Below, piece by piece: positions 10,264 through 20,818 of a DNA stretch of 64,000 nt. Numbering within the stretch: position 1 is the stretch's first letter; every line of letters starts with the position of its first letter. Origin of the DNA: Streptomyces sp. NBC_01276 (GTDB lineage Bacteria > Actinomycetota > Actinomycetes > Streptomycetales > Streptomycetaceae); NCBI RefSeq assembly GCF_041435355.1, contig NZ_CP108442.1:3038001-3102000 (forward strand), read 5' to 3'. The notes under the pieces were generated by a model. The model searched no databases. It saw nothing but the letters and a program-made list of their open reading frames with translations, and was not told where the DNA came from. The position numbers and the translations under genes are program-made.

Positions 10264-11889
10264 TCATGACGGGGGCCGCCGCCGGGCCAGCACCCGCACC
10301 CCCACCGCCGGCGGCAGCAATGCTTCCGTCGGCGCCGCCAACAGCGGTACATCGGGGGCGCCCGGAGCCACCACGACCGGCGGAGCCACCGGTTCGGGCG
10401 GAGCCACCCGAACCGCCACGACGGGCGAAGCCACCGGCTCCGGCGGAGCCACCACCCCCGCCACCACCGGCGGAGCCACCGGCGCAGCCGGGGCCGCCGG
10501 AGCCGCCACCACCGGCGGAGCCACCGGTCGGGCCGCCTCCCGCAACGCCGCCCAGCGCAGCTCCCGTACCCCCGAGTCGTGCCACGCGTCCTCCCCGCCC
10601 CCGCCGGAGGCACCCCGCACCGGCCGGGTCCGCCACATGTGGACCCCCACCGCCAACGGCACCGCCAGCAGCAGCGTCCACCCCGCGGCCGCGCCGCCCA
10701 CCGCCCACCACACGGGCCCGAAGCCGGCCAGTGCCCGCGACCCGAGCGGCCCGGCCGAAGCCGCCGCCAGGCCCGCCATCGCCAGCCCGCACACCACCGC
10801 GCCCAGCGCCGCCGTCAGCGCGGTCTCCCCGGAGGAGACCTCCCGCGCCCGGCGCACCGCGAACCAGCCCACGACCAGCCCGGCCGCCACCGGCACCCCG
10901 GCCGCCGCCCAGGTGACGGGCGTTCCCGGCCCCTCCGGCGGCAGCGCCGCGAGCAGCGGGAACCTCGGCAGGGCCGGCGCGCCCGCGAAGCCGAGCGGGG
11001 TGGCCGTCACGCCGGCCCCCACCGCGAACCCGGGACCCAGCCCGTACGCCGCGCCCCACACCATGGCGTTGGGGATCAGGGCCAGCGCGAGCAGCAGGAC
11101 CGCGAACCGCCCGGACCACACCCCGGTCAGCGTCAGGAAGGAGGACTGCACCTCCGCCCCGTGCCATGCCAGCGACGCGCCCACGAGCAGGACGCCGCCG
11201 CCCAGCAGAACGAGGGCCCCGGCCGCGCCCGACCGCAGCGCCAGCGCGTAACGGGGGCGCGCGACGGCCTTCCTCGCGCCTCCTGGAATCCAGCCCGGCA
11301 GCGGCCCGAGCGGCCTCCCCTTCGCCGACCACACCCCGGCCGCGGCCGCGAGCACCGCCACCAGCGGGACGTGCCAGGCCGCGCTGAGCGGGTCGGCGGG
11401 CATCGGCCCCCCGGCGGCGTACACGGTGGCCAGCGCCCCGACGCCCAGGTAGCCGCAGGTGACGGCGGAGAAGACGACGCCGGCCGGCAACACCTCGTCG
11501 GCCTCGTCCCCCTCACCGCCCCCGCCGTCCCCGGACGCGCTGCCGAGCCGGGCCGCCCGCCGCATCAGCAGCACCGGCAGTGCCACCAGCAACAGCGGTG
11601 TCAGGCCGACGGGCGCGGGCACCCCGGAGAGGGTCTCGTAGCGGACGAGTTCCGTCCCGTGCGCCATCAGCCACAGCCCCGCGGCGAGGTGCAGGGCACC
11701 GCCCGGACCGCTGTCCGGGTAGGGGGAGCTGATCCACAGGACGATCACGAGCACGGCCAGGAAGCCGAGCCCCAGTCCGGCGGCCACGGCGCCGCCCAGC
11801 ACGCAGGCCGCGGCGGCCGGCGAACGCCGTCTCGCACCTGCCCTCGGGACCGTCGGCAACGAGGTCCCGTGTTCGGTCACTTGGGTCAC
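10264..11889 (-). CDS. DUF6350-family polytopic membrane protein
   Basis: A 541-residue integral membrane protein with about ten hydrophobic segments (for example [67 protein letters not shown]). Relatives are annotated DUF6350 or cell-division PerM-like. I infer a role in the envelope only from that label. The C-terminal 90 residues are low-complexity Pro/Val/Ala repeats ([13 protein letters not shown]) encoded by a degenerate GC minisatellite (10377-10540). The GTG at 11889 is preferred; another GTG lies at 11880, and the open frame to 12015 runs into the divergent gene. Confidence 0.78.
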   Translation of the reverse strand: MTQVTEHGTSLPTVPRAGARRRSPAAAACVLGGAVAAGLGLGFLAVLVIVLWISSPYPDSGPGGALHLAAGLWLMAHGTELVRYETLSGVPAPVGLTPLLLVALPVLLMRRAARLGSASGDGGGGEGDEADEVLPAGVVFSAVTCGYLGVGALATVYAAGGPMPADPLSAAWHVPLVAVLAAAAGVWSAKGRPLGPLPGWIPGGARKAVARPRYALALRSGAAGALVLLGGGVLLVGASLAWHGAEVQSSFLTLTGVWSGRFAVLLLALALIPNAMVWGAAYGLGPGFAVGAGVTATPLGFAGAPALPRFPLLAALPPEGPGTPVTWAAAGVPVAAGLVVGWFAVRRAREVSSGETALTAALGAVVCGLAMAGLAAASAGPLGSRALAGFGPVWWAVGGAAAGWTLLLAVPLAVGVHMWRTRPVRGASGGGGEDAWHDSGVRELRWAALREAARPVAPPVVAAPAAPAAPVAPPVVAGVVAPPEPVASPVVAVRVAPPEPVAPPVVVAPGAPDVPLLAAPTEALLPPAVGVRVLARRRPPS

Positions 11890-12008
11890 CCCGCCATGGT
11901 GCCAACGACACGCGCTATGGGCGGGTAACAGGCGAATGCCCGTGGTGTCGCTCAATATACGTTTATGTACTTTTTCGCGCAGGACTGTCGGGTCGCGGGG
12001 AGTGTGGC

Positions 12009-13619
12009 ATGACACAAGGCGTCGAGACGACCTCCGACGCGGAGCTGGGCCTGCCGTCCCCCAAGGAACGCCGCAGGCTGCGCGAAGCGGGCCGGCTGAC
12101 CCACGAGGAGGTCGCGGCGGCGGTGGGCGTCACCGCGACGACCGTCCGCTCCTGGGAGACGGGCCGGACCGAACCGCGCGGACGCAAGCGCGAGGTGTAC
12201 ACCGCGCTGCTGGCCCGCCTCGCGGAGGAGCAGGCCGAGGCCGACACCGCCCCGGAGGCGGAGGCGGACGCGGACGCCCCCGGCGCACGGGCCGCCACCA
12301 CCACCGCCACCACCCCGCTCGAACCGCCCGGCCCTCCCGAACCACCCGCCCCGGAAGCCGTGGACGCTCCCGCCGGGCCCGCCGTCGGCGCAACTCCCCG
12401 GGCCGCCACCAGCGGCGTACGGGCCTTCGCGGCGACGGGCGGGGTCCCGGCGCGCGCGGCCGGGCCCGGTACCCGCCCCCGCCCGGCCGGCAAGGGCGCC
12501 GCCCGGCCACCCGTCTCCCTGACCCGCCACGAGACGAAACACCCCGTCAGAACCGGGGCCGGCGGGGGCGGCCCCTCCCCCGCGGCCGCCGGCCCGACGG
12601 ATCCGCCCCCCTCCGCGCCCCCGCGCACGGACCCCGCCCGGCCCGCCCCGCAGGCCGGCGCTCCCGCACGCCCCGACTCCGAGCGGCCCGCCCCGCAGGC
12701 CGCCGACCCCGCACGCCCAGACCCCGCCCGACCCGACCCGCAGGCCGCCGACCCCGCGAGCCCCGACCCGGCGCCGCCCGGGGAGTCCGCGCAGCCGCCC
12801 CCGACGGAACCCGCGCGGGCCTTCGACGCCCTCTACCTCCGCGCCGCCCCCGCGCTCGTCCGCCAGGCCTACCTGCTCACCGGCCGCCGCGCCCTCGCCC
12901 GGCAGTCCGTCGAGCACGCCTTCCGCCAGGCCTGGGGACGCTGGCCGGAGGTGGCCACCGACCCGGATCCCGTCGGCTGGGTCCGGGCCGTCGCGTACCA
13001 GTACGCCCTCTCGCCCTGGCACCGGTTCCGCCGCGCGTACCGCACCCCCGACCCGGGCCCGGTCGAACCCGTCGACCGGATGCTGCTGGACGCCCTGCTC
13101 GACCTGCCGCCCGTACACCGCAGGACCGTGCTGCTCTACGACGGCATCGGCCTCGACCTGCCCGACACCGCCGCCGAGACCGAGGCCAGCACCCCCGCTG
13201 CCGGCCACCGGCTGCTGCGCGCCCACGCCACCCTCGCCGAACGGGTTCCCGGGCTGGCCGACGTACCGCCGGAGAAGCAGTCCGCCGCGCTGCGCGAGCT
13301 GCTCGGCGGGCTCCGGCCCGCCGTGCCGCTGGAACCCCGCAGCACCCCGGCCACCATCCGCTCCCTCACCGAGCGCACGGCCCGGCGGTGGTCGCGGGCG
13401 GCGATCTGCCTCACCGCGGCGATCGCGGTGGCGACCGGGTACACCGCCGTCACCGCGCCGGACCGGTACGAGCCCCCGGTCGCGCCGGGCAGCAGCGTCT
13501 CCGGGGTCCCTCCGCACAGCGGCCCGCAGCGGCTCACCGACCAGAGCCGGGAGCTCCGGGAAAGGCTGCGGAGCGACCCGGCGTCCGGCCCCGCCCGGAT
13601 CTCCCCGGCCCTGGAATGA
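12009..13619 (+). CDS. HTH (XRE-like) / sigma-70-like / membrane-anchor fusion protein
   Basis: A 536-residue protein of unusual build. Residues about 17-60 are an XRE-type helix-turn-helix ([21 protein letters not shown]). A 200-residue Pro/Ala-rich linker with repeats of the DPARPDPQA type follows. From about residue 265 there is a region resembling an ECF sigma factor: region-2-like [20 protein letters not shown], and region-4-like [24 protein letters not shown] hydrophobic helix lies near residues 462-480 ([20 protein letters not shown]). GGGGAG sits 6 bases before the ATG. It may be a membrane-tethered regulator; whether it binds RNA polymerase is unknown. A strong hairpin follows. Confidence 0.8.
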   Translation: MTQGVETTSDAELGLPSPKERRRLREAGRLTHEEVAAAVGVTATTVRSWETGRTEPRGRKREVYTALLARLAEEQAEADTAPEAEADADAPGARAATTTATTPLEPPGPPEPPAPEAVDAPAGPAVGATPRAATSGVRAFAATGGVPARAAGPGTRPRPAGKGAARPPVSLTRHETKHPVRTGAGGGGPSPAAAGPTDPPPSAPPRTDPARPAPQAGAPARPDSERPAPQAADPARPDPARPDPQAADPASPDPAPPGESAQPPPTEPARAFDALYLRAAPALVRQAYLLTGRRALARQSVEHAFRQAWGRWPEVATDPDPVGWVRAVAYQYALSPWHRFRRAYRTPDPGPVEPVDRMLLDALLDLPPVHRRTVLLYDGIGLDLPDTAAETEASTPAAGHRLLRAHATLAERVPGLADVPPEKQSAALRELLGGLRPAVPLEPRSTPATIRSLTERTARRWSRAAICLTAAIAVATGYTAVTAPDRYEPPVAPGSSVSGVPPHSGPQRLTDQSRELRERLRSDPASGPARISPALE

Positions 13620-13622
13620 GGA

Positions 13623-13666
13623 ACGGGCGTGGCCCGCACCCCCTGAGGGGTGCGGGCCACGCCCGT
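13623..13666. terminator. bidirectional terminator, HTH-fusion gene/sucD
   Basis: Perfect 20-bp stem (13623-13642 with 13647-13666) and 4-nt loop between convergent gene ends at 13619 and 13690. Confidence 0.92.
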
Positions 13667-13689
13667 ACACGTGCGGAAGACGAGAACGA

Positions 13690-14577
13690 CTACTTGGCGT
13701 TCAGGATCTCGCGCGCCAGCTTGGCGGTCTCGGTCGGCGTCTTGCCGACCTTGACGCCGGCGGCCTCGAGGGCCTCCTTCTTGGCCTGCGCGGTGCCGGA
13801 GGAGCCGGAGACGATGGCGCCGGCGTGGCCCATGGTCTTGCCCTCGGGGGCGGTGAAGCCCGCGACGTAACCGACGACCGGCTTGGTGACGTTCTTCGCG
13901 ATGAAGTCCGCCGCACGCTCCTCGGCGTCGCCGCCGATCTCGCCGATCATGACGATGAGCTCGGTGTCCGGGTCGGCCTCGAAGGCCTCCAGGGCGTCGA
14001 TGTGCGTGGTGCCGATGACCGGATCGCCACCGATGCCGACGGCGGAGGTGAAGCCGATGTCACGGAGCTCGTACATCATCTGGTAGGTCAGCGTGCCGGA
14101 CTTGGACACGAGACCGATCTTGCCGGGCTTGGTGATGTCGCCCGGGATGATGCCGGCGTTGGACTGGCCGGGGGTGATCAGACCCGGGCAGTTCGGGCCG
14201 ATGATCCGGGTCTTGTTGCCCTTGGCGGTCGCGTACGCCCAGAAGGCGGCGGAGTCGTGCACCGCGATGCCCTCGGTGATGACGACGGCCAGCGGGATCT
14301 CGGCGTCGATGGCCTCGACGACGGCGGCCTTGGCGAAGGCCGGCGGGACGAAGAGGACGGAGACGTTGGCGCCCGTCTTCTCCATCGCCTCGGCGACGGA
14401 ACCGAAGACCGGGACCTCGGTGCCGTCGAAGTCGACGGTGGTGCCGGCCTTGCGCGGGTTCACGCCGCCGACGATGTTGGTGCCGTCAGCCAGCATCAGC
14501 TTGGTGTGCTTCATGCCCGTGGCACCGGTCATGCCCTGGACGATGACCTTGCTGTCCTTGTTGAGGAAGATAGCCAT
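13690..14577 (-). CDS. sucD: succinyl-CoA synthetase alpha subunit
   Basis: A 295-residue SucD which, with SucC, interconverts succinyl-CoA and succinate with nucleotide phosphorylation. The CoA-binding Rossmann motif [13 protein letters not shown] is at the N-terminus. The phosphorylated active-site histidine lies in [23 protein letters not shown] is present. It follows sucC by 21 bases in the same operon. Confidence 0.97.
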   Translation of the reverse strand: MAIFLNKDSKVIVQGMTGATGMKHTKLMLADGTNIVGGVNPRKAGTTVDFDGTEVPVFGSVAEAMEKTGANVSVLFVPPAFAKAAVVEAIDAEIPLAVVITEGIAVHDSAAFWAYATAKGNKTRIIGPNCPGLITPGQSNAGIIPGDITKPGKIGLVSKSGTLTYQMMYELRDIGFTSAVGIGGDPVIGTTHIDALEAFEADPDTELIVMIGEIGGDAEERAADFIAKNVTKPVVGYVAGFTAPEGKTMGHAGAIVSGSSGTAQAKKEALEAAGVKVGKTPTETAKLAREILNAK

Positions 14578-14598
14578 GTGAGTCTGTGACCTCTGCCC

Positions 14599-15777
14599 TT
14601 ACTTCGCAGCCGCGAGCTCGGCGGCCTTGTCGGCCGCGCCGTCCATGGTGTCCACGCGCTGCACCAGCGGGTGGTTGGCGTCCGAGAGGATCTTGCGACC
14701 CAGCTCGGCGTTGTTGCCGTCGAGGCGGACGACCAGCGGCTTGGTGACCGCCTCGCCCTTGTCCGCGAGCAGCTGCAGGGCCTGGACGATGCCGTTGGCG
14801 ACCTCGTCACACGCGGTGATGCCACCGAAGACGTTGACGAACACGGACTTGACGTCCGGGTCGCCGAGGATGATCTCAAGACCGTTGGCCATGACGGCGG
14901 CGGAAGCGCCGCCACCGATGTCCAGGAAGTTGGCGGGCTTGACGCCACCGTGGTTCTCACCGGCGTACGCGACGACGTCGAGGGTGCTCATGACGAGACC
15001 CGCGCCGTTGCCGATGATGCCGACCTCACCGTCGAGCTTGACGTAGTTGAGGTTCTTCGCCTTGGCGGCGGCCTCCAGCGGGTTCGCGGCAGCGTGGTCC
15101 ACGAACTCCTCGTGACCCGGCTGACGGAACTCGGCGTTCTCGTCGAGCGAGACCTTGCCGTCGAGCGCGATGACGTCGCCGTTGGCGACCTTCGCGAGCG
15201 GGTTGACCTCGACGAGGAGCGCGTCCTCGGCGATGAAGGTCGCCCACAGGGTCACGAGGACCTCGGCGACCTTCTCGGCGACCTCGGCCGGGAACTTCGC
15301 CAGCGCGACGATCTCGCGGGCCTTCTCGATGGTCACGCCCTCGTTGGCGTTCACCGGGACCTTGGCGAGCTTCTCCGGGGTCTCCTCGGCGACCTGCTCG
15401 ATGTCCATGCCGCCCGCGACCGAGGCCATGGCCAGGAAGGTGCGGTTGGTGCGGTCGAGGAGGTACGAGACGTAGTACTCCTCCAGGATCTCCGGAGCGG
15501 TCTCGGCGATCATCACCTTGTGGACCGTGTGGCCCTTGATGTCCATGCCGAGGATGTCCGTCGCGCGGGCGACGGCCTCGTCCGGGGTGGCGGCGAGCTT
15601 GACGCCGCCGGCCTTGCCGCGGCCGCCGACCTTCACCTGGGCCTTGACGACCGACTTGCCGCCCAGCTTCTCGGTGGCCTCGCGAGCCGCCTCAGGCGTG
15701 TCGATGACTTCACCGGCCAGCACCGGTACACCGTGCTTGGCGAAGAGGTCCCTCGCCTGGTACTCGAACAGGTCCAC
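14599..15777 (-). CDS. sucC: succinyl-CoA synthetase beta subunit
   Basis: A 392-residue SucC with an ATP-grasp N-terminal domain ([35 protein letters not shown]) and a C-terminal ligase domain ([25 protein letters not shown]). The GTG start at 15777 is preceded by AAGGGA. First gene of sucCD. Its 266-bp upstream gap carries a large interrupted inverted repeat (15949-16031). Confidence 0.97.
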   Translation of the reverse strand: MDLFEYQARDLFAKHGVPVLAGEVIDTPEAAREATEKLGGKSVVKAQVKVGGRGKAGGVKLAATPDEAVARATDILGMDIKGHTVHKVMIAETAPEILEEYYVSYLLDRTNRTFLAMASVAGGMDIEQVAEETPEKLAKVPVNANEGVTIEKAREIVALAKFPAEVAEKVAEVLVTLWATFIAEDALLVEVNPLAKVANGDVIALDGKVSLDENAEFRQPGHEEFVDHAAANPLEAAAKAKNLNYVKLDGEVGIIGNGAGLVMSTLDVVAYAGENHGGVKPANFLDIGGGASAAVMANGLEIILGDPDVKSVFVNVFGGITACDEVANGIVQALQLLADKGEAVTKPLVVRLDGNNAELGRKILSDANHPLVQRVDTMDGAADKAAELAAAK

Positions 15778-15948
15778 GCGCGTCCGTCCCTTGTCTTCAA
15801 AGATTCGCAGTGATTCGCGGTTGTCTGCTATCTGCGTGGGCGTGCCGCGAAGGGCAACGTGACGGCGCTGTCACAGGGGAGGCGCACACGGTGACCGTGG
15901 ACGCGGCATGTCCGTCTCGCAGGTTATCCCCGTGGGCCGTAGGTCCCT

Positions 15949-16031
15949 AAATCGCAGATCACACCTGCGCGGTGATACCTGTCACAGATCGCCTCACGGT
16001 TGAACTGCAACTTCGTGTGATCTGCCGATTT
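15949..16031. promoter_or_regulatory. long interrupted inverted repeat upstream of sucC
   Basis: The arm AAATCGCAGATCACAC (15949-15964) is mirrored at 16015-16031 with one extra base. CAGATC recurs between them (in GTCACAGATCGC). It lies 170-255 bp upstream of sucC and just 3' of the VWA gene (stop at 16044). It may be a multi-site operator for sucCD or a large hairpin ending the VWA operon. Confidence 0.4.
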
Positions 16032-16043
16032 GCGTCAGCGTCC

Positions 16044-17240
16044 TCACGTGCTGGGCAGGGGCCGCTTCTCCAGTGCCGCCGCCATCACCTCCGGGAACAG
16101 GTCGGGGGTGCAGGCGAAGGCGGGCGCGCCGAGTGCGGCGAGCGCCGCCGCGTGTTCGTGATCGTAGGCGGGAGCACCCTCGTCGGACAGTGCGAGGAGG
16201 GTCACGAATTCCACCCCGTCGGCCTTCATCGCCGCGACCCGTTTGATCATCTCGTCGCGTATGCCGCCCTCGTAGAGATCGCTGATCAGGACCACGACCG
16301 TGTCGGCGGGACGGGTGATCCGGGACCGGCAGTAGGCGAGGGCGCGGTTGATGTCGGTGCCGCCGCCGAGCTGGGTGGCGAAGAGGACGTCGACCGGGTC
16401 GTCGAGCCGGTCGGTCAGGTCGACGACGGCCGTGTCGAACACGACCAGGCGGGTCGCGATCGAGCGCATGGACGCCAGGACGGCCCCGAAGACGGAGGCG
16501 TAGACGACGGAGGCCGCCATCGAACCCGACTGGTCGACGCAGAGGACGACCTCCTTGCGGACCGCCCGCGCGGACCGGCCGTGGCCGACGAGGCGCTCCG
16601 GCACGACCGTCCGGTGCTCGGGCAGGTAGTTCTTGAGGTTCGCCCGGATGGTCCGGTCCCAGTCGATGTCGCGGTGGCGGGGGCGGGCGGTCCGCGCCGA
16701 CCGGTCGAGCGCGCCCGTCACCGTGGCCCTCGTACGGGAGGCCAGACGCCGCTCCAGTTCCTCCACCACCTTGCGGACCACGGCCCGCGCGGTCTCCCTG
16801 GTGGTGTCCGGCATCGCCTTGTTCAGCGACAGCAGGGTGCCGACCAGGTGGACGTCCGGCTCGACGGCCTCCAGCATCTCCGGCTCCAGCAGCAGCGCGG
16901 ACAGGCCGAGCCGGTCGATGGCGTCCCGCTGCATGACCTGCACCACCGTGGTGGGGAAGTACGTACGGATGTCCCCGAGCCAGCGCGCCACCTGCGGCGC
17001 GGAGCCCCCGAGCCCGGCGGACCGCTCCCCCGCGGGCCGCCCGCCGCCCCCTCCGCCGCCCCCGTACAGCGCTTCGAGGGCGGCGTCCATCGCGGCGTCC
17101 CGCCCGGCCGGCGTGTACCCCGTGCCGTCGGCCTCGCCGCCGCCGAGCACCATCCGCCAGCGCCGCAGCCGCTCGTCCCCCGCGACGGCGTCCGCCGCCG
17201 TCGTCTCCCCGGCCGCCGTCGGCCGGCCCCGCTCCGTCAT
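16044..17240 (-). CDS. von Willebrand factor A domain protein (MoxR partner)
   Basis: A 398-residue protein whose C-terminal half is a VWA domain with a complete MIDAS metal site: DQSGS (D236, S238, S240), T295 in GGGTDIN and D321 in LISDLYEGG. The N-terminal half is helical, with a poly-Gly stretch near residues 60-67. There is no signal peptide, so it is cytoplasmic. It is the third gene after the MoxR ATPase and DUF5682 genes, 77 bp downstream of the latter. MoxR ATPases typically work with VWA partners in remodelling or metal insertion; the target is unknown. Confidence 0.9.
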   Translation of the reverse strand: MTERGRPTAAGETTAADAVAGDERLRRWRMVLGGGEADGTGYTPAGRDAAMDAALEALYGGGGGGGGRPAGERSAGLGGSAPQVARWLGDIRTYFPTTVVQVMQRDAIDRLGLSALLLEPEMLEAVEPDVHLVGTLLSLNKAMPDTTRETARAVVRKVVEELERRLASRTRATVTGALDRSARTARPRHRDIDWDRTIRANLKNYLPEHRTVVPERLVGHGRSARAVRKEVVLCVDQSGSMAASVVYASVFGAVLASMRSIATRLVVFDTAVVDLTDRLDDPVDVLFATQLGGGTDINRALAYCRSRITRPADTVVVLISDLYEGGIRDEMIKRVAAMKADGVEFVTLLALSDEGAPAYDHEHAAALAALGAPAFACTPDLFPEVMAAALEKRPLPST

Positions 17241-17317
17241 CCGTCCTGCCCCCTCCGCTCGTTCTCTTCGTTCCCTTGGTCCCCGCACCGCCGGGCGCCC
17301 CTGCGTCCCGGCGCGCC

Positions 17318-19588
17318 TCACCCCGCCGCGGCCAGCAGCAGGCGGGCCAGGGCCTCCGCCGCGTCCGCGCGGGCCGGGTCGAGGTCCGGGGCGAAGCCCT
17401 CGGGGGCGGCGCGGGAGACGGAGCGTCCCCGACCGGCGCCGGGGCCCCGGCGCACCAGCTCGCCCAGGCTGCGCTTCACCCCGGACTCGTACGCCCCGAA
17501 CGTCCGCCGCAGCAGCGGCAGCACGTCGACGAAGGCTCCCGGCGGCACCGACACCAGCCAGGTGTCGATCAGGCCCAGCAGCCGCTCGTCGTGCACCAGC
17601 AGGGTGCCGCCGCCCGCGTTCCCCCCGGCGAAGCCCTCGATCCAGCCCGCCGCGTCGGCCGGGGCCGCCGCCGGGGACAGCGCGAGCCCCATCAGCCGCG
17701 CCGTCTCCCCTGCCGGGAGCCGGCCGCCGTCCAGCAGCAGCCGGGCGGCCCGGCCGCGGATCACCCCGGGCACGGCGTCCCGCCCGGCCAGCGTCCTCAG
17801 CACCCCCGACCAGCGCTCGCGCAGCCCCGGGTCGGCGTCCGCCAGCAGGGCGACCGCTGCGTGCACCCCGTCCACGTGCCCGCGCAGCGCCGCCGCCCCG
17901 TCGGCGTCCGGCCCGGCCGCGCAGGCAGCGGGCAGCGCCACGCAGATCCGCTCCGCCAGCCCCGCCGCCACCGTGCCCAGGGCGGACGCGTCGGTCCCCC
18001 GCACGTCCCCGTAGCGCAGCGAACGGGCCAGCGCGGGGAGTGCCCCGGCGAGCCGGGCCACGTCGGTGTCGAGCGCCGCCCGGTCGGCGAGGGCCCGCAG
18101 TACGGCGGGCAGCGCCTCGGACAGCCCGGCCAGCAGGCACCGCTCGGCCAGCGCCGTGATCTCGGCGAGCTCCCCGGCGCGCCGGGCTTCGGCCTCCGCC
18201 TTGGCGGTGGCGGCCCCCTGGACGGTGGTGCCCCAGATCCCGGCCTCGGCCGTCCGCACCGACAGCTCGGGCTCCCAGCGCAGCCGCCAGGTCTCGCGGA
18301 AGGTGCCCGTACCGCTGCGGGAGGCGGTCGGCACGCCCCAGTCGACACCGAGCAGCCGCAGCCGGTGCAGCAGCAGGGACCTGGCCGCGTCGGTGTCCTT
18401 GCGCAGGTCGAGCTCCAGGTCGCGGCTCTGCGCCTCGGCCTTGAGGCGCAGGCCGCGCATGCGGCGGGTGAGGTCCCGCTGGAGCGGAACGGCGGGCGCG
18501 GTCTCGGGTACCTCGCCGAGCACGTCGCCGACGACGAGCCGGTCCTCGATCAGCGCGAGCGGCACGTCGGAGCCGTCGCACATGACCGCCCGGACGGCCT
18601 CCAGCGTCTCGGTGAGACCGGGCAGCGGGCGGCCCCGCAGGGCGGCCAGGGTCCCGGCGAGGCGGACCGTCTCGATGACGTGCGCCGGGGAGACCTGCCG
18701 GTCCTCCTCGCGCAGCAGGCCCGCGACCTTGGTCAGCCACCGCTCGACGGGCCGGTCCCGGGCCGCGAAGAGGTGGGCGTACCAGCCGGGCGAGGTGATG
18801 CCCGCGCCGTAACCGCCGGCCCTGGCGAGCCTGCGGTGGGTCCACGGCACCCAGGTGGTCTCCACCTTGGTCTTGGGGAGTCCGGTGAGCAGGGCCCTGT
18901 CGGCGGCGGCCGTGGTCCGGGCGCGCAGCGCCGGTACGTGCCAGGCCCCGCACACCACGGCGTGGTCCGCGCCGAACTCCCGGCGGGCGGCCCGCATCCG
19001 CTGGCGCATGTACGCCTCGCGGACCAGGTCGTGGGGGCGGCCGCCGTCCCCGTAGGTCTCGCGCAGGGCTCCCATCGCCTCGGCGAGCGCCGCGAAGGGG
19101 GCCAGCGGATCCCGTGCGGCGCCCGCGTCCCGGTGTTCGACCACGTCCTCCCACCAGCGCTCCGGGTCGTCGTACCCGGCGGCGCCGGCGAGCGCCGCGA
19201 GCGGGTCCAGCGGTACGGAGCCGGCTTCGCCGTCGTCCTCGTCCCGCCCGGGGCCGGCGGCCAGCGTGTGCGCGGCCGGCAGGTCGATGAAGCGCACCGG
19301 CACGTCCCGGGCCTGGGCCCAGCGCAGGGCGACCCATTCCGGGGAGAAGGAGGCGAGCGGCCAGAACGCGGCCCGGCCCGGATCGTCCGCCGCGTGGGCG
19401 AGCAGGGCGACGGGCGGGCGCATGCCCGGTTCGGCGGCCAGTGCCAGCAGGGCGTCGCCTTCGGGCGGCCCCTCGATCAGCACGGCCCGCGGTTGCGCCG
19501 CGTCGAGCGCGGCCCGTACCGACCGGGCGGATCCCGGGCCGTGGTGGCGCACCCCGAGCAGCAGTGGTGCCGCGGCCCCCGGGCTCAT
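17318..19588 (-). CDS. DUF5682 family protein
   Basis: A 756-residue soluble protein starting MSPGAAAPLLLGVRHHGPGSARS. The GVRHHGPGS...VLIEGPPEGD segment near the N-terminus is the family hallmark and resembles the metal-site motifs of the TIKI/EreA-ChaN group (resemblance by eye only). The remainder is rich in helical Ala/Leu/Arg sequence without motifs I know. Its ATG overlaps the MoxR stop by four bases, showing translational coupling. DUF5682 proteins are found in MoxR/VWA/SWIM clusters; no activity is known to me. Confidence 0.85.
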   Translation of the reverse strand: MSPGAAAPLLLGVRHHGPGSARSVRAALDAAQPRAVLIEGPPEGDALLALAAEPGMRPPVALLAHAADDPGRAAFWPLASFSPEWVALRWAQARDVPVRFIDLPAAHTLAAGPGRDEDDGEAGSVPLDPLAALAGAAGYDDPERWWEDVVEHRDAGAARDPLAPFAALAEAMGALRETYGDGGRPHDLVREAYMRQRMRAARREFGADHAVVCGAWHVPALRARTTAAADRALLTGLPKTKVETTWVPWTHRRLARAGGYGAGITSPGWYAHLFAARDRPVERWLTKVAGLLREEDRQVSPAHVIETVRLAGTLAALRGRPLPGLTETLEAVRAVMCDGSDVPLALIEDRLVVGDVLGEVPETAPAVPLQRDLTRRMRGLRLKAEAQSRDLELDLRKDTDAARSLLLHRLRLLGVDWGVPTASRSGTGTFRETWRLRWEPELSVRTAEAGIWGTTVQGAATAKAEAEARRAGELAEITALAERCLLAGLSEALPAVLRALADRAALDTDVARLAGALPALARSLRYGDVRGTDASALGTVAAGLAERICVALPAACAAGPDADGAAALRGHVDGVHAAVALLADADPGLRERWSGVLRTLAGRDAVPGVIRGRAARLLLDGGRLPAGETARLMGLALSPAAAPADAAGWIEGFAGGNAGGGTLLVHDERLLGLIDTWLVSVPPGAFVDVLPLLRRTFGAYESGVKRSLGELVRRGPGAGRGRSVSRAAPEGFAPDLDPARADAAEALARLLLAAAG

Positions 19589-20691
19589 GCCGTCACCTCC
19601 CGGCAGGCGCGGTAGAAGTCCTTCCAGCCGTCCCGCTCGCGGACGACCGCCTCCAGGTACTCCTGCCAGACGAGCCGGTCGGCGGCCGGGTCGCGCACGA
19701 CGGCGCCGAGGATGCCGGCGGCCACGTCGGAGGGGCGCAGGACGCCGTCGCCGAAGTGGGCGGCCAGCGCCAGCCCGCCGGTGACCACGGAGATGGCCTC
19801 GGCGGTGGAGAGGGTGCCGCTGGGCGATTTCACCTTGGTGCGGCCGTCGCCGGTGACGCCCTCGCGCAGCTCCCGGAAGACGGTGACGACCCGGCGGATC
19901 TCCTCCAGTCCCTCGGGGGCGGCCGGCAGGTCCAGGGAGCGGCCCAGCTGGTCGACGCGGCGGGCGACGATGTCGACCTCGGCGTCGGCGGTGGCGGGCA
20001 GCGGCAGCACGACGGTGTTGAAGCGGCGGCGCAGCGCGCTGGAGAGCTCGTTGACCCCGCGGTCGCGGTCGTTGGCGGTGGCGATGAGGTTGAACCCGCG
20101 TACGGCCTGCACCTCCTGGCCGAGCTCCGGTATCGGGAGCGTCTTCTCGGACAGGACGGTGATGAGGGTGTCCTGGACGTCGGCGGGGATGCGGGTGAGC
20201 TCCTCGACGCGGGCGGTCGAGCCCTCGGCCATGGCCCGCATGACGGGGCTGGGGACGAGTGCCTCGCGGCTGGGGCCGTGGGCGAGGAGGCGGGCGTAGT
20301 TCCAGCCGTAGCGGATGGCTTCCTCGGGGGTGCCGGCGGTGCCCTGGACCAGGAGGGTGGAATCGCCGCTGACGGCGGCCGCGAGGTGCTCGGACACCCA
20401 GGTCTTGGCGGTGCCGGGGACCCCGAGGAGGAGCAGGGCGCGGTCGGTGGCGAGGGTGGTGACGGCGACCTCGACGATCCTGCGCGGGCCGACGTACTTG
20501 GGCGTGATGACGGTGCCGTCGGCGAGCGTGCCGCCGAGCAGGTAGGTGGCCACGGCCCACGGGGAGAGTTTCCAGCGGGCCGGGCGGGGCCGGTCGTCGG
20601 CCGCTTCCATGGCTTTCAGTTCGTGCGCGAAGGCGTCTTCGGCGTGCGGTCGCAGCGCTTCGCCGGCGGTGTCGGTCCCGGGCATGGTCAT
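19585..20691 (-). CDS. MoxR-type AAA+ ATPase
   Basis: A 368-residue AAA+ protein. Walker A is GVPGTAKT (residues 90-97), sensor 1 is LIATAND, and the arginine-finger region is SSALRRRF. The Walker B region reads ARVEELTRIPADVQ, with Glu-Glu where Asp-Glu is usual. Expected role: ATP-driven remodelling with the downstream VWA protein. An alternative ATG at 20685 (MPGTDTAG) has better spacing to AGGGGGA. The first gene of a MoxR-DUF5682-VWA operon whose promoter (20736-20758) mirrors that of the divergent SWIM gene. Confidence 0.92.
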   Translation of the reverse strand: MTMPGTDTAGEALRPHAEDAFAHELKAMEAADDRPRPARWKLSPWAVATYLLGGTLADGTVITPKYVGPRRIVEVAVTTLATDRALLLLGVPGTAKTWVSEHLAAAVSGDSTLLVQGTAGTPEEAIRYGWNYARLLAHGPSREALVPSPVMRAMAEGSTARVEELTRIPADVQDTLITVLSEKTLPIPELGQEVQAVRGFNLIATANDRDRGVNELSSALRRRFNTVVLPLPATADAEVDIVARRVDQLGRSLDLPAAPEGLEEIRRVVTVFRELREGVTGDGRTKVKSPSGTLSTAEAISVVTGGLALAAHFGDGVLRPSDVAAGILGAVVRDPAADRLVWQEYLEAVVRERDGWKDFYRACREVTA

Positions 20692-20735
20692 GGTCCCCCT
20701 CCAATGCTCGACAGCCGTTCCCGACTGCTGTGCCC

Positions 20736-20758
20736 ACCGTGCACCACGCCACTGACAA
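20736..20758 (-). promoter_or_regulatory. damage-type promoter (RecA-NDp-like) of MoxR operon
   Basis: On the minus strand TTGTCAGTG (20758-20750), 8 bases, then CACGGT (20741-20736). Consensus for the LexA-independent (PafBC-dependent) class is TTGTCRGTG-N8-TANNNT; only the first base of the -10 box differs. It gives a leader of roughly 40 bases to the MoxR start. Confidence 0.6.
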
Positions 20759-20795
20759 CACCCCCTGTTCTCAGTGTTGTTGCAGGTCAGAGCGA

Positions 20796-20818
20796 TTGTC
20801 AGTGGGGGTCTCTACGGT
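20796..20818 (+). promoter_or_regulatory. damage-type promoter (RecA-NDp-like) of SWIM gene
   Basis: TTGTCAGTG (20796-20804), exactly 8 bases, then TACGGT (20813-20818): a full match to TTGTCRGTG-N8-TANNNT. The ATG of the SWIM gene follows after 7 bases, so the transcript should be leaderless. Confidence 0.75.

Noticed and set aside
11890..12015. N-terminal extension of the DUF6350 gene
   Set aside because: The extension would overlap the start of the divergent HTH gene and adds basic sequence unlike the family; GTG at 11889 is preferred.
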